Shown one piece after another: positions 16,902 to 26,149 of a stretch of 64,000 nt of DNA. The notes under the pieces were generated by a model. The model had not been told where the DNA came from and made no database searches. It saw only the letters and a list, made by a program, of their open reading frames with translations. The position numbers and the translations under genes are program-made. Numbering within the stretch: position 1 is the stretch's first letter; the number at the start of each line of letters is the position of its first letter. This stretch comes from Actinomyces faecalis (lineage in GTDB: Bacteria; Actinomycetota; Actinomycetes; Actinomycetales; Actinomycetaceae): assembly GCF_013184985.2 (NCBI RefSeq), contig NZ_CP063418.1, positions 1,612,001-1,676,000 of the forward strand. Direction: 5' to 3'.

Positions 16902-17390
16902 TCAGCTGGCTGGTGCGGAGTCGGCACCTACCTGCGGCAGGACGACGCCGGAGCGCGCCAGGGCGTCCTTGAGCGCCATCCAGCCCAGCAGTGCGCACTT
17001 GACGCGGTTGGGGTACTTCGAGACCCCCTCGAAGGCTGCTCCGTCCTCCAGGGCGTCGAGCACGGCCGCGTCCACGCCCTTGCCGCGCGAGTGCATGAGG
17101 GCGTCGAAGTCCGCCTCCAGGCGGGCCACCGTGGCCAGGTCCGCGCCGTCGACCAGGTCGTGCATGACTGAGATCGAGGCCTGGGAGATGGAGCAGCCCT
17201 CCCCCTCCCATCCCACGGCCGCGACGGTGCCGTCCACGACCTTGACGTCGAGGGTCACCTCGTCCCCGCACGTCGGGTTGACCTGGTGGGACCGACCGTC
17301 AGGAGCGTCGAGCGCGCCGGCACCGTGGCGCTCACGCGAGTGGTCGAGGATGACCTGCTGGTAGAGCTGGTCGAGGTCGTTCATGCTCAC
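16902..17390 (-). CDS. sufU: SufU sulfur-transfer protein
   Basis: A 162-residue IscU-like protein. It has the zinc/active-site residues C41 and D43 (NPTCGDE), C66 (GEGCSISQAS) and C132 (RVKCALLGW), and the SufU-type insertion between the second and third Cys (DGADLATVARLEADFDALM). In Gram-positive bacteria SufU accepts sulfur from SufS and passes it to SufBCD. The GTG at 17390 overlaps the sufS stop; the ATG at 17384 is an alternative start. Confidence 0.95.
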   Translation of the reverse strand: MSMNDLDQLYQQVILDHSRERHGAGALDAPDGRSHQVNPTCGDEVTLDVKVVDGTVAAVGWEGEGCSISQASISVMHDLVDGADLATVARLEADFDALMHSRGKGVDAAVLDALEDGAAFEGVSKYPNRVKCALLGWMALKDALARSGVVLPQVGADSAPAS

Positions 17391-18751
17391 CTGCCAAAGT
17401 AGGAACGGACGGAGGACACCGCCTCGAGGAAGCGGTCAACCTCCTCGGCGGTGCTAGTCGGCCCGAAGGACACGCGTGAGGAGGCGTGTACCCCGAAGTG
17501 GGCGTGGATGGGCTGGGCACAGTGGTGGCCGGTGCGCACAGCCACCCCGGCAGCATCAAGCACCTGGCCGACGTCATGAGGGTGGACGCCCCCGACGACG
17601 AAGGGCACCACACCAAGACGGTCGCGGGTGTCAGTCGGTCCGAGCACGCGCACGCCGGGGACGTCCGCCAGGCCGTCGAGGAGGCGCTGGGTGAGCACCC
17701 GCTCACCGGCGTGCAGACGGTCCAGGCCCAGCCGTGACAGGTAGCCCACCGCCGTCGTCCAGGCCGCGGCCTGAGCCAGCGGCTGGCTGCCGGCCTCGAA
17801 TCGAGCGGGACCGGACATGTAGGTCGAGGACTCCATCGAGACGACCTCGATCATCGACCCCCCGGTGAGCACCGGCGGCATCGCCTCCAGCAGGTCCTCG
17901 GTAGCCACCAGCGCACCGATGCCGGTCGGGCCGAGCATCTTGTGGCTGGACAGGACCATCGCGTCCACACCCGTGGCGGACAGCACTGCGAAGTCCAGCG
18001 GGACGTGGGCCGCGGACTGGCAGGTGTCCAGCAGGACCAGGGCGCCCACCGCCCTGGCCGCCGGCAGGACCGCCTCCAGCGGGGTCAGCGCCCCGATGAC
18101 GTTGGAGGCGTGGGCCACGGCCACCACGCGGGTGCGCTCGGTGATGACGTCCACCGTCCCCAGGTCGATCCGGCCCTCGGGGGTCAGGTCCAGCCACCGC
18201 ACAGTGGCACCCGTGCGCGCCGCCAGCTCCTGCCAGGGCACGAGGTTGGCGTGGTGCTCCGCGCGTGAGACGACGATCTCGTCGCCCGGGCCCAGGCGGA
18301 GCCTGGCCGAGGGGTCGTGGGCGTGCGCTGCCGCTCCCCCGCGCCCGGCCGGGCGTCCCAGGCTCGCGTGACCGATCGCCAGGGCCACGAGGTTGACCGC
18401 CTCGGTGGCGTTCTTGGTCAGGACCACCTGGCTGGCCCGCGCTCCCACGAAGGCGCCGACCGCCTCATGGGCCTCCTCCCAGGCGGCGGTCGCCTCGTCC
18501 GCGATCTGGTAGGTCGAGCGGCCCGCGGCGCCGTTGGACATCCGCAGGAACTCGGCCTCTCGCTCGATGACGCATGCCGGCTTCTGGCTGGTGGCTGCCC
18601 AGTCCAGGTAGGCCAGCGGCTCGCCTGAGCGCGCGGGGCGCGCCAGGTACGGGAAGTCCGCACGGACGGCGGCGAGCTCGTCAGCGGTCAGCGGCTGCGC
18701 CGTCGTCGCCTCTGCGGCAGTCGGCTGGGCGGTTGCAGGGTCAGTCATCAA
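17387..18751 (-). CDS. sufS: Cysteine desulfurase SufS
   Basis: A 454-residue PLP enzyme that takes sulfur from cysteine for Fe-S cluster assembly. Motifs are LAYLDWAATSQKP, NATEAVNLVA, the PLP lysine in SSHKMLGPTGIGAL and the catalytic Cys in RTGHHCAQP. It is about 40 residues longer than usual because of an N-terminal extension (ATAQPTAAEATTAQP) and a low-complexity insertion of roughly 25 residues after VALAIGHASLG that contains AAAHAHDPSA. It works with SufU, whose start codon overlaps its stop, and lies downstream of sufC. Confidence 0.96.
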   Translation of the reverse strand: MMTDPATAQPTAAEATTAQPLTADELAAVRADFPYLARPARSGEPLAYLDWAATSQKPACVIEREAEFLRMSNGAAGRSTYQIADEATAAWEEAHEAVGAFVGARASQVVLTKNATEAVNLVALAIGHASLGRPAGRGGAAAHAHDPSARLRLGPGDEIVVSRAEHHANLVPWQELAARTGATVRWLDLTPEGRIDLGTVDVITERTRVVAVAHASNVIGALTPLEAVLPAARAVGALVLLDTCQSAAHVPLDFAVLSATGVDAMVLSSHKMLGPTGIGALVATEDLLEAMPPVLTGGSMIEVVSMESSTYMSGPARFEAGSQPLAQAAAWTTAVGYLSRLGLDRLHAGERVLTQRLLDGLADVPGVRVLGPTDTRDRLGVVPFVVGGVHPHDVGQVLDAAGVAVRTGHHCAQPIHAHFGVHASSRVSFGPTSTAEEVDRFLEAVSSVRSYFGR

Positions 18752-18757
18752 GGAGCC

Positions 18758-19507
18758 TCACTTGAGGAAGCGGTCGTAGCCCTCGTTCTCCAGGCGCTCG
18801 GCCAGGTCCGGGCCGCCCTCCTCGGCCACGTGCCCGTCGACGAAGACGTGGACGTGGCTGGGCTTGATGTAGCGCAGGATCCGCGTGTAGTGCGTGATGA
18901 GGAGGAAGCCGGCGTCGGAGGTCTCGTGCAGGCGGTTGACGCCCTCGGAGACGATGCGCAGCGCGTCCACGTCCAGGCCGGAGTCGGTCTCGTCCAGGAC
19001 GGCGAACCGGGGCTTGAGGAGCTCCATCTGGAGGATCTCGAAGCGCTTCTTCTCACCACCGGAGAAGCCGGCGTTGACGTCACGCTCGTTGAAGGCGGGG
19101 TCCATACGCAGCTTCTCCATCGCGCCGGAGACCTCGCTGACCCACTGGCGGACCTTGGGGGCCTGGCCGTCGATGGCGGTCTTGGCGGTGCGCAGGAAGT
19201 TGGCCACCGACACGCCGGGGACCTCGACCGGGTACTGCATGGCCAGGAACAGGCCGGCGCGGGCGCGCTCGTCCACGCTCATGTCCAGCAGGTTGACGCC
19301 GTCGAGCAGGACCTCACCGTCAGTGACCTCGTAGTCGGGGTGACCGGCGATGGAGTAGGCCAGGGTGGACTTTCCCGAGCCGTTGGGGCCCATGATGGCG
19401 TGGACCTCACCGGAGTCGACCGTGAGGTCGACGCCCTTGAGGATCGGCTTGGGGCCGTCGTTGGTGGCGACCTGGACGTGGAGGTTCTTGATCTGCAGGG
19501 TGCTCAT
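18758..19507 (-). CDS. sufC: Fe-S assembly ATPase SufC
   Basis: A 249-residue ABC-type ATPase. Walker A is GPNGSGKST at residues 40-48, the signature is FSGGEKKRFEILQMEL and Walker B is AVLDETDSGLDVDAL. SufC binds SufB and SufD and powers cluster building on the SufBC2D scaffold in the cytoplasm. It ends six bases before sufS and begins 45 bases after sufD. Length is normal. Confidence 0.97.
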   Translation of the reverse strand: MSTLQIKNLHVQVATNDGPKPILKGVDLTVDSGEVHAIMGPNGSGKSTLAYSIAGHPDYEVTDGEVLLDGVNLLDMSVDERARAGLFLAMQYPVEVPGVSVANFLRTAKTAIDGQAPKVRQWVSEVSGAMEKLRMDPAFNERDVNAGFSGGEKKRFEILQMELLKPRFAVLDETDSGLDVDALRIVSEGVNRLHETSDAGFLLITHYTRILRYIKPSHVHVFVDGHVAEEGGPDLAERLENEGYDRFLK

Positions 19508-19552
19508 GCTCGTGTGCTCTTCTGTTGCGGGTACGGGGTGGTCAGGTGCGGC

Positions 19553-20812
19553 TCAGGCCGTGGGAGCCTGCTCGCGGGCGGCGATGACGCCGGTGAGCTC
19601 CAGCTCCTTCTCGATGGCGCCCATGAGGGTCTCCTCGACCTCAGGCACGCCGATCTCGGCGACGATCTCGTTGAAGAAACCGAGTACCACCAGGCGCCGG
19701 GCCTCAGACTCGGGGATGCCGCGGGCACGCAGGTAGAACAGCTGGTGGTCGTCGAAGCGCCCGGTGGCCGAGGCGTGGCCGGCGCCCTCGATGTTGCCGT
19801 TCTCGATCTCCAGGTTGGGGATCGAGTCGGCCTTGGCGCCCTCGGTGAGCACCAGGTTGCGGTTGAGCTCGTAGGTGTCCGTGCCGCGGGCGGCAGCACC
19901 GATGAGGCAGTCCCCCACCCACACGGCGTGGGCGCCCTCGCCCTGCAGCGCACCCTTGTAGGTCACGCGGGAGTAGCAGTGCGGCTCGGTGTGGGCCACG
20001 TAGGGGCGGTGCTCCTGGTGCTGGCCGGCGTCGGTGAAGTAGACGCCGTAGGCCTCGGTACGCCCGCCCTCGCCGGAGAAGCCGAGGTCGGAGGAGACGC
20101 GCACGTCTCCTCCCAGGCTCACGACCACGTGCTTGAGGGTGCCACGCCCCTCCACGCGCACGCGGTGGTTGGAGGCGTGGACGGCGTCGTCGTCCCAGCC
20201 CTGGATCGTCACCAGGGTCAGCTCGGCCTCAGGGGCGACCACGACCTCCACGCCCTGGGTGTAGGCGGCGGTACCGGTGTGGTCGAGGACGACCGTGCCA
20301 CGGCTGCCCTTCTCAGCGGTGATGAGCAGGTGGCCGGCGGCGGGGCGGGCGAAGCCCTCCTCGCCAGGCACCTCGTGCCCCGTCACGCTCACGCGCGCTG
20401 CGCGACCGAGCCGGGCGCCTGCCTGGAGGGTGACGGCGGTGGCGGTCTCGAACGCTGCCCAGGCGACGACGCCGGTGCGGTCCACCGGGGCGCCGACGGT
20501 TCCCAACCGCTCGTCGGTGCGCTCCAGGCTCTCCACGAGCACACCCTCGGGGGCGTCGACGGCGACGCTCACTGAGTCCGTCGCGGTTCCGGCGCGCACG
20601 GCCGCCAGGTCGAACAGCGGGCGGAAACGCTTCATGGGCGTGAAGCGCCACTCCTCCTCGCGCCCACGCGGCACCGGGATGTCGGCAGGGTCGAAGGAGG
20701 TAGGACGGTCCGCGCGCGAGGCGACGTACCGTCCCTGGGGCGCCGCGGCGCGCCCGTGGGAGTGGGCGCCGTCCAGGCTCGCCTGGGAGTGGTCAGTGGA
20801 CAGGTCGGGCAT
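19553..20812 (-). CDS. sufD: Fe-S assembly scaffold subunit SufD
   Basis: A 419-residue protein of the SufBD beta-helix family. It has the REEEWRFTPMKRFRPL N-terminal motif and, in the C-terminal core, SDLGFSGEGGRTEAYGVYF, QEHRPYVAHTEPHCYSRVTYKG (with the conserved His) and NGNIEGAGHASATGRFDDHQLFYL. It forms the scaffold with SufB and SufC. ATG 20812 has AGGAG six bases upstream; the longer upstream frame is only open sequence. The gap from sufB is 74 bases. Confidence 0.96.
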   Translation of the reverse strand: MPDLSTDHSQASLDGAHSHGRAAAPQGRYVASRADRPTSFDPADIPVPRGREEEWRFTPMKRFRPLFDLAAVRAGTATDSVSVAVDAPEGVLVESLERTDERLGTVGAPVDRTGVVAWAAFETATAVTLQAGARLGRAARVSVTGHEVPGEEGFARPAAGHLLITAEKGSRGTVVLDHTGTAAYTQGVEVVVAPEAELTLVTIQGWDDDAVHASNHRVRVEGRGTLKHVVVSLGGDVRVSSDLGFSGEGGRTEAYGVYFTDAGQHQEHRPYVAHTEPHCYSRVTYKGALQGEGAHAVWVGDCLIGAAARGTDTYELNRNLVLTEGAKADSIPNLEIENGNIEGAGHASATGRFDDHQLFYLRARGIPESEARRLVVLGFFNEIVAEIGVPEVEETLMGAIEKELELTGVIAAREQAPTA

Positions 20813-20886
20813 TGGGTGCTCCTGTGCCGGTCTTCCGGCAGATCGAGTGGAATATGGTGTGCGTGAGGCGGGCTGCGCCGTCGGCC

Positions 20887-22326
20887 TCAGCCGACGGAGT
20901 TCTCCATCTGCAGCTCGATGAGGCGGTTGAGCTCCAGGGCGTACTCCATCGGCAGCTCGCGGGCGATGGGCTCGACGAAGCCTCGCACGATGGTGGCCAT
21001 CGCCTCGGTCTCGGTCAGGCCGCGCTGCATGAGGTAGAAGAGCTGGTCCGCGCTCACCTTGGACACGGTGGCCTCGTGACCCATCTCGACGTCGTCGGTC
21101 CGTACGTCCACGTACGGGTAGGTGTCCGAGCGTGAGATCTCGTCGACCAGGAGCGCGTCGCACAGCACGTTGGACTTGGAGTGCCGTGCGTTCTTCATGA
21201 CCTGGACCAGGCCGCGGTAGCCCGAGCGGCCTCCGTGGCGGGCCACGGACTTGGAGACGATGTGGCTGGAGGTGTGGGGCGCCATGTGCACCATCTTGGC
21301 GCCGGTGTCCTGGTGCTGGCCCTCGCCGGCGAAGGCGATGGACAGGGCCTCACCGCGGGCGTGCGGGCCCATGAGGTAGACGGCCGGGTACTTCATGTTG
21401 CGCTTGGAGCCGATGTTGCCGTCGACCCACTCCATGGTGGCGCCCTCGGCGCAGGTGGCGCGCTGGGTCACCAGGTTCCACACGTTGTTGGACCAGTTCT
21501 GGATGGTCGTGTAGCGAACGCGGGCGTTCTTCTTGACCACGATCTCCACGATCGCCGAGTGCAGGGAGTCGGTGGAGTAGATCGGTGCCGTGCAGCCCTC
21601 GACGTAGTGGACGTAGGAGTCCTCGTCGGCGATGATCAGCGTGCGCTCGAACTGGCCCATGTTCTCGGTGTTGATCCGGAAGTAGGCCTGCAGCGGGATC
21701 TCGACGTGGACGCCCTTGGGCACGTAGATGAAGGAGCCGCCGGACCACACCGCGGTGTTGAGAGCGGCGAACTTGTTGTCGCCGGCCGGCACCACCGAGC
21801 CGAAGTACTCCTGGACGAGCTCGGGGTACTCGCGCACCGCCGTGTCGGTGTCGACGAAGATGACGCCCTGCTTCTCCAGGTCCTCGCGGATCTGGTGGTA
21901 GACGACCTCTGACTCGTACTGGGCGGCTACACCAGCCACCAGACGCTCACGCTCGGCCTCGGGGATGCCGATGCGGTCGTAGGTGGTACGGATGTCCTCG
22001 GGCAGGTCGTCCCAGGAGCTGGCCGGCTTGTCGGTGGAGCGCACGTAGTACTTCACCGAGTCCATGTCCAGCTCGGACAGGTCCACGCCCCAGGTCGGCA
22101 TGGGCTTGCGCTCGAAGATCTCGTAGGCCTTGAGCCGCTTGGCCAGCATCCACTCGGGCTCGCCCTTGATGGCGGAGATCTCCCGAACAACCTGCTCGTC
22201 AAGGCCGCGTTTGGCGTTGGCACCGGCCTCGTCGGAGTCGTGCCAGCCGAAGTCGTACTGCGTCGAGATCGAGTCGATGATCTCGTCGTCGGAGACGCGA
22301 GGCTTGTCGGTCGTCGGTGATGTCAT
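20887..22326 (-). CDS. sufB: Fe-S assembly scaffold subunit SufB
   Basis: A 479-residue scaffold protein. Typical SufB stretches include [13 protein letters not shown] [74 protein letters not shown] and [15 protein letters not shown] [17 protein letters not shown]. It holds the nascent cluster with SufD and SufC. The ATG at 22326 overlaps the sufR stop as ATGA, so the operon is translationally coupled to its regulator. Confidence 0.97.
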   Translation of the reverse strand: MTSPTTDKPRVSDDEIIDSISTQYDFGWHDSDEAGANAKRGLDEQVVREISAIKGEPEWMLAKRLKAYEIFERKPMPTWGVDLSELDMDSVKYYVRSTDKPASSWDDLPEDIRTTYDRIGIPEAERERLVAGVAAQYESEVVYHQIREDLEKQGVIFVDTDTAVREYPELVQEYFGSVVPAGDNKFAALNTAVWSGGSFIYVPKGVHVEIPLQAYFRINTENMGQFERTLIIADEDSYVHYVEGCTAPIYSTDSLHSAIVEIVVKKNARVRYTTIQNWSNNVWNLVTQRATCAEGATMEWVDGNIGSKRNMKYPAVYLMGPHARGEALSIAFAGEGQHQDTGAKMVHMAPHTSSHIVSKSVARHGGRSGYRGLVQVMKNARHSKSNVLCDALLVDEISRSDTYPYVDVRTDDVEMGHEATVSKVSADQLFYLMQRGLTETEAMATIVRGFVEPIARELPMEYALELNRLIELQMENSVG

Positions 22327-23057
22327 CGGGTTCCTTCCGTTCGCTTGGCCCGGGGGCCTCGCGTGTCTGCTGCTGCTCGTGCCGCGCGCTTGCGCAGGAC
22401 GGGCATCGCGATGGGGACGTGCGTGGTGCACACGTGGTCGCCGCCGGCGAGGGTAGCCAGACGCTGCACCGGTACTCCAATCAGGCGGGCGATGGCCTGG
22501 GTCTCGGCCTCGCACAACTCGCCGAACTGTCCGGCGACCTCGCGCACCGGGCAGTGGCCCTGGCACAGCTGGACGGCGAAGGAGCCGTCTCCCACGTCGC
22601 GGACGGTGGCGGCGTAGCCGTCCAGGGTCAGGGCGTCAGCCAGGGCGCGCGCACGGTCTGAGGGGTCCTTGCCCGCTGCCTCGACCACGGGCATGTAGCG
22701 GCGTTCGAGGTCGCGTCCGCGCACGGCCGCGAAGGAGTCGATCGCCTTGTCCCCGGCGACCTGCTGGAGGTAGGTCAGGGCACGTGTGGCGATATCTGAG
22801 TAGCCCTCGGCAAAGCTGGTCCTGGCCTTCGGGGTCGCCACGTAGTGGCGGGCAGGACGACCACGGCCACGCTTGCCGGAGGCCGCGGCGGCGTGGACCT
22901 GGATCTCGCCGGTCTCCTCCAGGGCGGTGAGGTGGCGGCGTACGGCTGCCGGGGTCAGGTCGAGGAGCCTGGCCAGATGGGCAGCGGAGACCGGCCCCTT
23001 CTCCACGATGAGGTCAAGGACCCTGGCCCGGGTTGAGTCGTCGTCGACCGTGTTCAT
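22323..23057 (-). CDS. sufR: SufR-type Fe-S sensing repressor of the suf operon
   Basis: A 244-residue regulator. A DeoR/ArsR-like winged helix spans about residues 8-50 ([33 protein letters not shown]), and a C-terminal effector domain has C165, C169, C182 and C210, the SufR cluster-ligand pattern (CQGHCP, LCEAE). SufR with a 4Fe-4S cluster represses suf; cluster loss under stress derepresses it. It is the first gene of the operon and overlaps sufB. A dyad just upstream of its start is a candidate operator. Confidence 0.92.
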   Translation of the reverse strand: MNTVDDDSTRARVLDLIVEKGPVSAAHLARLLDLTPAAVRRHLTALEETGEIQVHAAAASGKRGRGRPARHYVATPKARTSFAEGYSDIATRALTYLQQVAGDKAIDSFAAVRGRDLERRYMPVVEAAGKDPSDRARALADALTLDGYAATVRDVGDGSFAVQLCQGHCPVREVAGQFGELCEAETQAIARLIGVPVQRLATLAGGDHVCTTHVPIAMPVLRKRAARAAADTRGPRAKRTEGTR

Positions 23058-23081
23058 GACCGTTCCTCCCCTCCTCGGACG

Positions 23082-23105
23082 GTAGGCCTAGGCCGGACGG
23101 CCTAC
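23082..23105. promoter_or_regulatory. Candidate SufR operator
   Basis: GTAGGCC (23082-23088) and GGCCTAC (23099-23105) form an exact dyad with ten bases between, about 25 bases upstream of the sufR ATG and next to a GGAGG ribosome-binding site. Its position in the sufR leader fits autoregulation. A weak promoter (TTGGTT, 16 bases, TAGGCC) overlaps it. Confidence 0.5.
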
Positions 23106-23269
23106 GCACTGCCCCACTTTAACCAAGATCTGTCTTCCGATATTCGCTCGACGCGGCGATCAGCAGGTCTCAGCGCGTGGGATCCAGCACGTATATCGCT
23201 CAGAGGAGGGCCCTATACCCGGCCCGGCACAGCGACGACGACGGCGTCTACGGCGCCGCTCAGACCGTC

Positions 23270-23304
23270 GCCGCAGGCTCGAGCTCAGCGGTCTGCCGGG
23301 CTCG
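23270..23304. repeat. 35-bp direct repeat, copy 1
   Basis: Bases 23270-23304, beginning GCCGCAGGCTCGAGCTCAGC, are identical to 31001-31035. This copy ends six bases before the stop codon (on plus coordinates) of the GH32-like gene that closes locus A. It may be a shared terminator element or the trace of the recombination that duplicated the loci. Confidence 0.85.
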
Positions 23305-23310
23305 CCATGC

Positions 23311-24234
23311 TCAGCCCAGCGGTCGGCTCAGCAGCTCAACGTCCTTCCACAAGCGTGGCGTCGTGATCCCACCGATGAATCCGCCCCGGTCATCGAACTC
23401 AAAACCACCCAGACACCACTGCCCAAGGCGATCCTGGAACAACTGACCGGCATAGACGGTGTCAGGCGAGACATAGCGAGCATGAGCAATGTCCCAGGGA
23501 CCCAAGGCGCTTTCTCCCTGGGCCACCCACACTCCGCCCGCACCCGGCACCGCCTGCATGTCCTGCCCGCAGGAGAACACCAGGTAGTGCTGACCATCAA
23601 CACACCTGGACTGCATCACCTCAATCTGGCCGAACGGAACATCAGGGTGGCTCAGGGGCGGCAGCACCTCCCAGTGATCAAGATCGTCCGAGACCGCGTG
23701 CCCTACGACACCGCTGCGACGGATCTCTGCACCCTTGCCCCGTGCGGTGATGAGCATGTGCCAGCGCCCCTCGTGGCGGAAGACGTAGGGGTCTCGCCAG
23801 GCCTCGTCATAGGGGTAGGCAGGGTTCCACTTCTGGTACCACCGAGCGTCAGCGACTAGGGGCTCACTGGTGGCACGCTCGAAGACAACGCCGTCACACG
23901 AGTCCACCCAACCAATCCGTTGCACAGCACCGGCCTCGGCCCTGCTGATACCGGTGTAGAAGACTCGAATGCCTCCCTCTGGCTTCATCACTGCAGAGCC
24001 GGTCCAGATCGCCTTGTCGTCAAATGCCGGACCATCTGTGTGGACCACCGCGTCTGGCAACAAGACCCACTGCTGCAGGTCCGTCGAGACGGCGTGTCCC
24101 ATCGAGGCGTTCTGGTGCCGACGCTCAGGATCGTGCAGGGCACGCGACGCCCGCAGAAAGAAGGCGTGATAACGCTCCCCGTCATCGAGGAACCAGTGGT
24201 CCCAGACCCAGTGGTCACGAAGCTGAAGACTCAT
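23311..24234 (-). CDS. GH32/GH43-like five-bladed propeller protein, locus A
   Basis: A 307-residue cytoplasmic protein with no signal peptide. It matches the glycoside hydrolase propeller layout: DHWVWDHW at residues 7-14 in the place of the GH32 WMNDPNG nucleophile motif (D12), IWTGSAV near 77, WRDPYVF at 146-152 (transition-state Asp D148) and GQIEVMQS around 202-209 (candidate acid E205). It lacks the C-terminal beta-sandwich of GH32 enzymes. The gene at 31052 is a close paralog of equal length. The likely substrate is a fructoside or other short glycan imported by the adjacent transporter. Confidence 0.8.
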   Translation of the reverse strand: MSLQLRDHWVWDHWFLDDGERYHAFFLRASRALHDPERRHQNASMGHAVSTDLQQWVLLPDAVVHTDGPAFDDKAIWTGSAVMKPEGGIRVFYTGISRAEAGAVQRIGWVDSCDGVVFERATSEPLVADARWYQKWNPAYPYDEAWRDPYVFRHEGRWHMLITARGKGAEIRRSGVVGHAVSDDLDHWEVLPPLSHPDVPFGQIEVMQSRCVDGQHYLVFSCGQDMQAVPGAGGVWVAQGESALGPWDIAHARYVSPDTVYAGQLFQDRLGQWCLGGFEFDDRGGFIGGITTPRLWKDVELLSRPLG

Positions 24235-24242
24235 GCGAACTC

Positions 24243-25037
24243 CTAAATTCTCATGCCGGAAAAGAGTGCAGGTCCCCCGTAGGAGCACAGAGGCTGCAGC
24301 GTATCGGTCTGGAAGCGGGTGCCGTCCCACTGCCCAACCCAGTAGACGTATGTCATGGGCAGACCGGCGCCGACGGCATCCATGCTCGAGGTCCAGGTCC
24401 ACTCCGTCAGATTCGTCGAGACGTACACCGTGGCGTACTTCCTCCGCCCGATGACGCAGACCCACTCAGAGCGCTCCTCGTCCCAGACCACTTTCGGATC
24501 ACGGAACCACTCGGCGTTGTCGATCTCCTCAGCACTGCGAGCCGTGCGACCGTCGGGGTTCATGATGACTGGCGTCTGGCGTCGAGTGAAGGAGATCCCG
24601 TCAGTCGACCAGTACAGGTACTGCTCCTGATACCGTCTTACTCCCCCGGTCGGCTGAGTAGCCAGCACGATCACCGCTCCACGTCCGTACCCGGCCGTAC
24701 CGTCGACGTCGACCACGGCAGACCCGCTCCATACCGGAAAGCCAGGCTCAACAGGTATGGCCACGCGGTGGTCGGTGAAGGTGACAAGGTCCGTCGTCGT
24801 CGCAACATCCCAGCCGCCGTCACCGACGTTGGTCTGCGAGTGCAGGTAGTAGAGCAAGTTCTTGTCACCCAGACGGATCGGCCGTTGGCAGTCGCAGAGC
24901 CAGCCACTCGGCGCAGCCATGTGAAAGACCGCCCTTAGCCTCTCGTCAGAGGCAGGAGTCATGGCCTGGCACGGGGGATGAGCGATGAGGCTCATACCGC
25001 CTACGCCCGAGGCGCGAATGAGTGACCGGCGCGACAT
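24243..25037 (-). pseudogene. Internally deleted, Tat-type GH32 remnant
   Basis: A 264-residue frame starting with a twin-arginine signal (SRRSLIRASGVGG). GH32 landmarks follow: FHMAAPSGWLCDCQRP in the WMNDPNG position, WSGSAVVD, and EWFRDPKVVWDEERSEW with an intact RDP. After NLTEWTW the sequence jumps to YVYWVGQWDGTRFQTDTLQP, which normally lies well beyond the ECPDLF acid/base motif. That motif and the whole C-terminal sandwich are missing. The signal suggests an ancestral secreted levanase or inulinase. It is probably inactive as a hydrolase, though it might still bind fructan. An AAGGGGGAGG site lies ahead of a 13-codon frame whose stop overlaps this ATG. Confidence 0.65.
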
Positions 25038-25117
25038 CACGAGATTCGTCCGGACATGAAGTGCGTGAAAACACGCATAGCCTCCCCCTTGAGACATCGT
25101 GGTCAATCACGAACGGC

Positions 25118-26149
25118 CTAGTCCCGCTTGAGGACTGAATCCCGCCGAACCGGTGGGCAGGAGACTCGCCTGGTGCCGTCGTGTGGCAGCGGTTCCTCAC
25201 CGAGAAGTGCTCGCACCCCCGCTGCACCCAGCTCGTAGTGAGGCAGGGCCACCGTCGACAGCGGCGGGTGAAGGTGCCCGGCAATGACCTCTTGGTTGTC
25301 GAAGCCGACGACGGAGACGTCACGCGGGACAACCAGGCCCCGCTCCCGGAGACGGTCATACATCCCCATGGCCACGCGATCGTTGTGGCAGCACACACCC
25401 GTGACACCTGAGCTGATGACCTGATCGGCGATGGCGAACCCACCCTCCTGGTCAGGCTCCGTCTGCCAGATCAGCGCCTCGTCAACCGGGATATCCACAT
25501 CGGTCAGGGCGCGGCGAAATCCCGCCAGGCGGCAGCTCTGGGCCGGCGACGCTGAGGTCGTGTTGACAAAGGCAATGCGCTGGTGACCAGCCTCTAGCAA
25601 AAGCCTGGCTGCCTCAGCTCCACCTTGCTCCTCATCAGGAACGACTGCAGGCAGCTGCCCCCGCTCGTCGTAGCAGTTGACAAGTACGGTGGAGACCTCA
25701 TCCAACAAGGACGGCGGCAGCACTCGATGGTGGTACCAGCGAGAGTAGAGGATCCCTCGCACGTTGTACTGCAGCATCATCGAGATCGCCTGTTCCTCGG
25801 CCACAGCGTTGCCTTCGGTGTTTGCCACCAGTAGCACGTAGCCGCGTTTCCAAGCCTCTTCCTGTGCTCCCCGCACAATCTGCCCGGCGAAGGGCGTCGA
25901 GGCGATCGAGTCAGCGACAATGCCGATGAATGGGCTCCTGCCCTTCACCAGGGTCTTCGCCAGTGCGTTAGGTCGATACCCCAGAGCCTCGACCGCTGCG
26001 AGGACCCGGTGCCGAGCATCCTCGCCGATGCGCGCGCCTGGCTTGCGGTTGACCACGTGCGAGACGGTGGTCACCGACACTCCTGCCGCCTCGGCCACCT
26101 GCCTCATCGTCACCCGGCTGTCGCCGTCAGAGTGGGTCGGCATCGTCAT
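25118..26149 (-). CDS. LacI-family regulator of locus A
   Basis: A 343-residue repressor with HTH VTMRQVAEAAGVSVTTVSHVVNRKPG (residues about 13-38), hinge ALGYRPNALAKTL and a sugar-binding domain (FIGIVADSIASTPFAGQIV through VSVVGFDNQEVIAGHLHPPLSTV). It is embedded in the operon after the permease genes, whose last stop overlaps its ATG (ATGA). It is the best candidate for binding the two operators at 30815 and 30857 in front of the operon's first gene. Confidence 0.9.
   Translation of the reverse strand: MTMPTHSDGDSRVTMRQVAEAAGVSVTTVSHVVNRKPGARIGEDARHRVLAAVEALGYRPNALAKTLVKGRSPFIGIVADSIASTPFAGQIVRGAQEEAWKRGYVLLVANTEGNAVAEEQAISMMLQYNVRGILYSRWYHHRVLPPSLLDEVSTVLVNCYDERGQLPAVVPDEEQGGAEAARLLLEAGHQRIAFVNTTSASPAQSCRLAGFRRALTDVDIPVDEALIWQTEPDQEGGFAIADQVISSGVTGVCCHNDRVAMGMYDRLRERGLVVPRDVSVVGFDNQEVIAGHLHPPLSTVALPHYELGAAGVRALLGEEPLPHDGTRRVSCPPVRRDSVLKRD

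Noticed and set aside
18830..20575. Long plus-strand open frame opposite sufC and sufD
   Set aside because: It is antisense to clearly conserved Suf genes, has repetitive Val/Gly/Asp-rich low-complexity product and no domain; high GC keeps the frame open.
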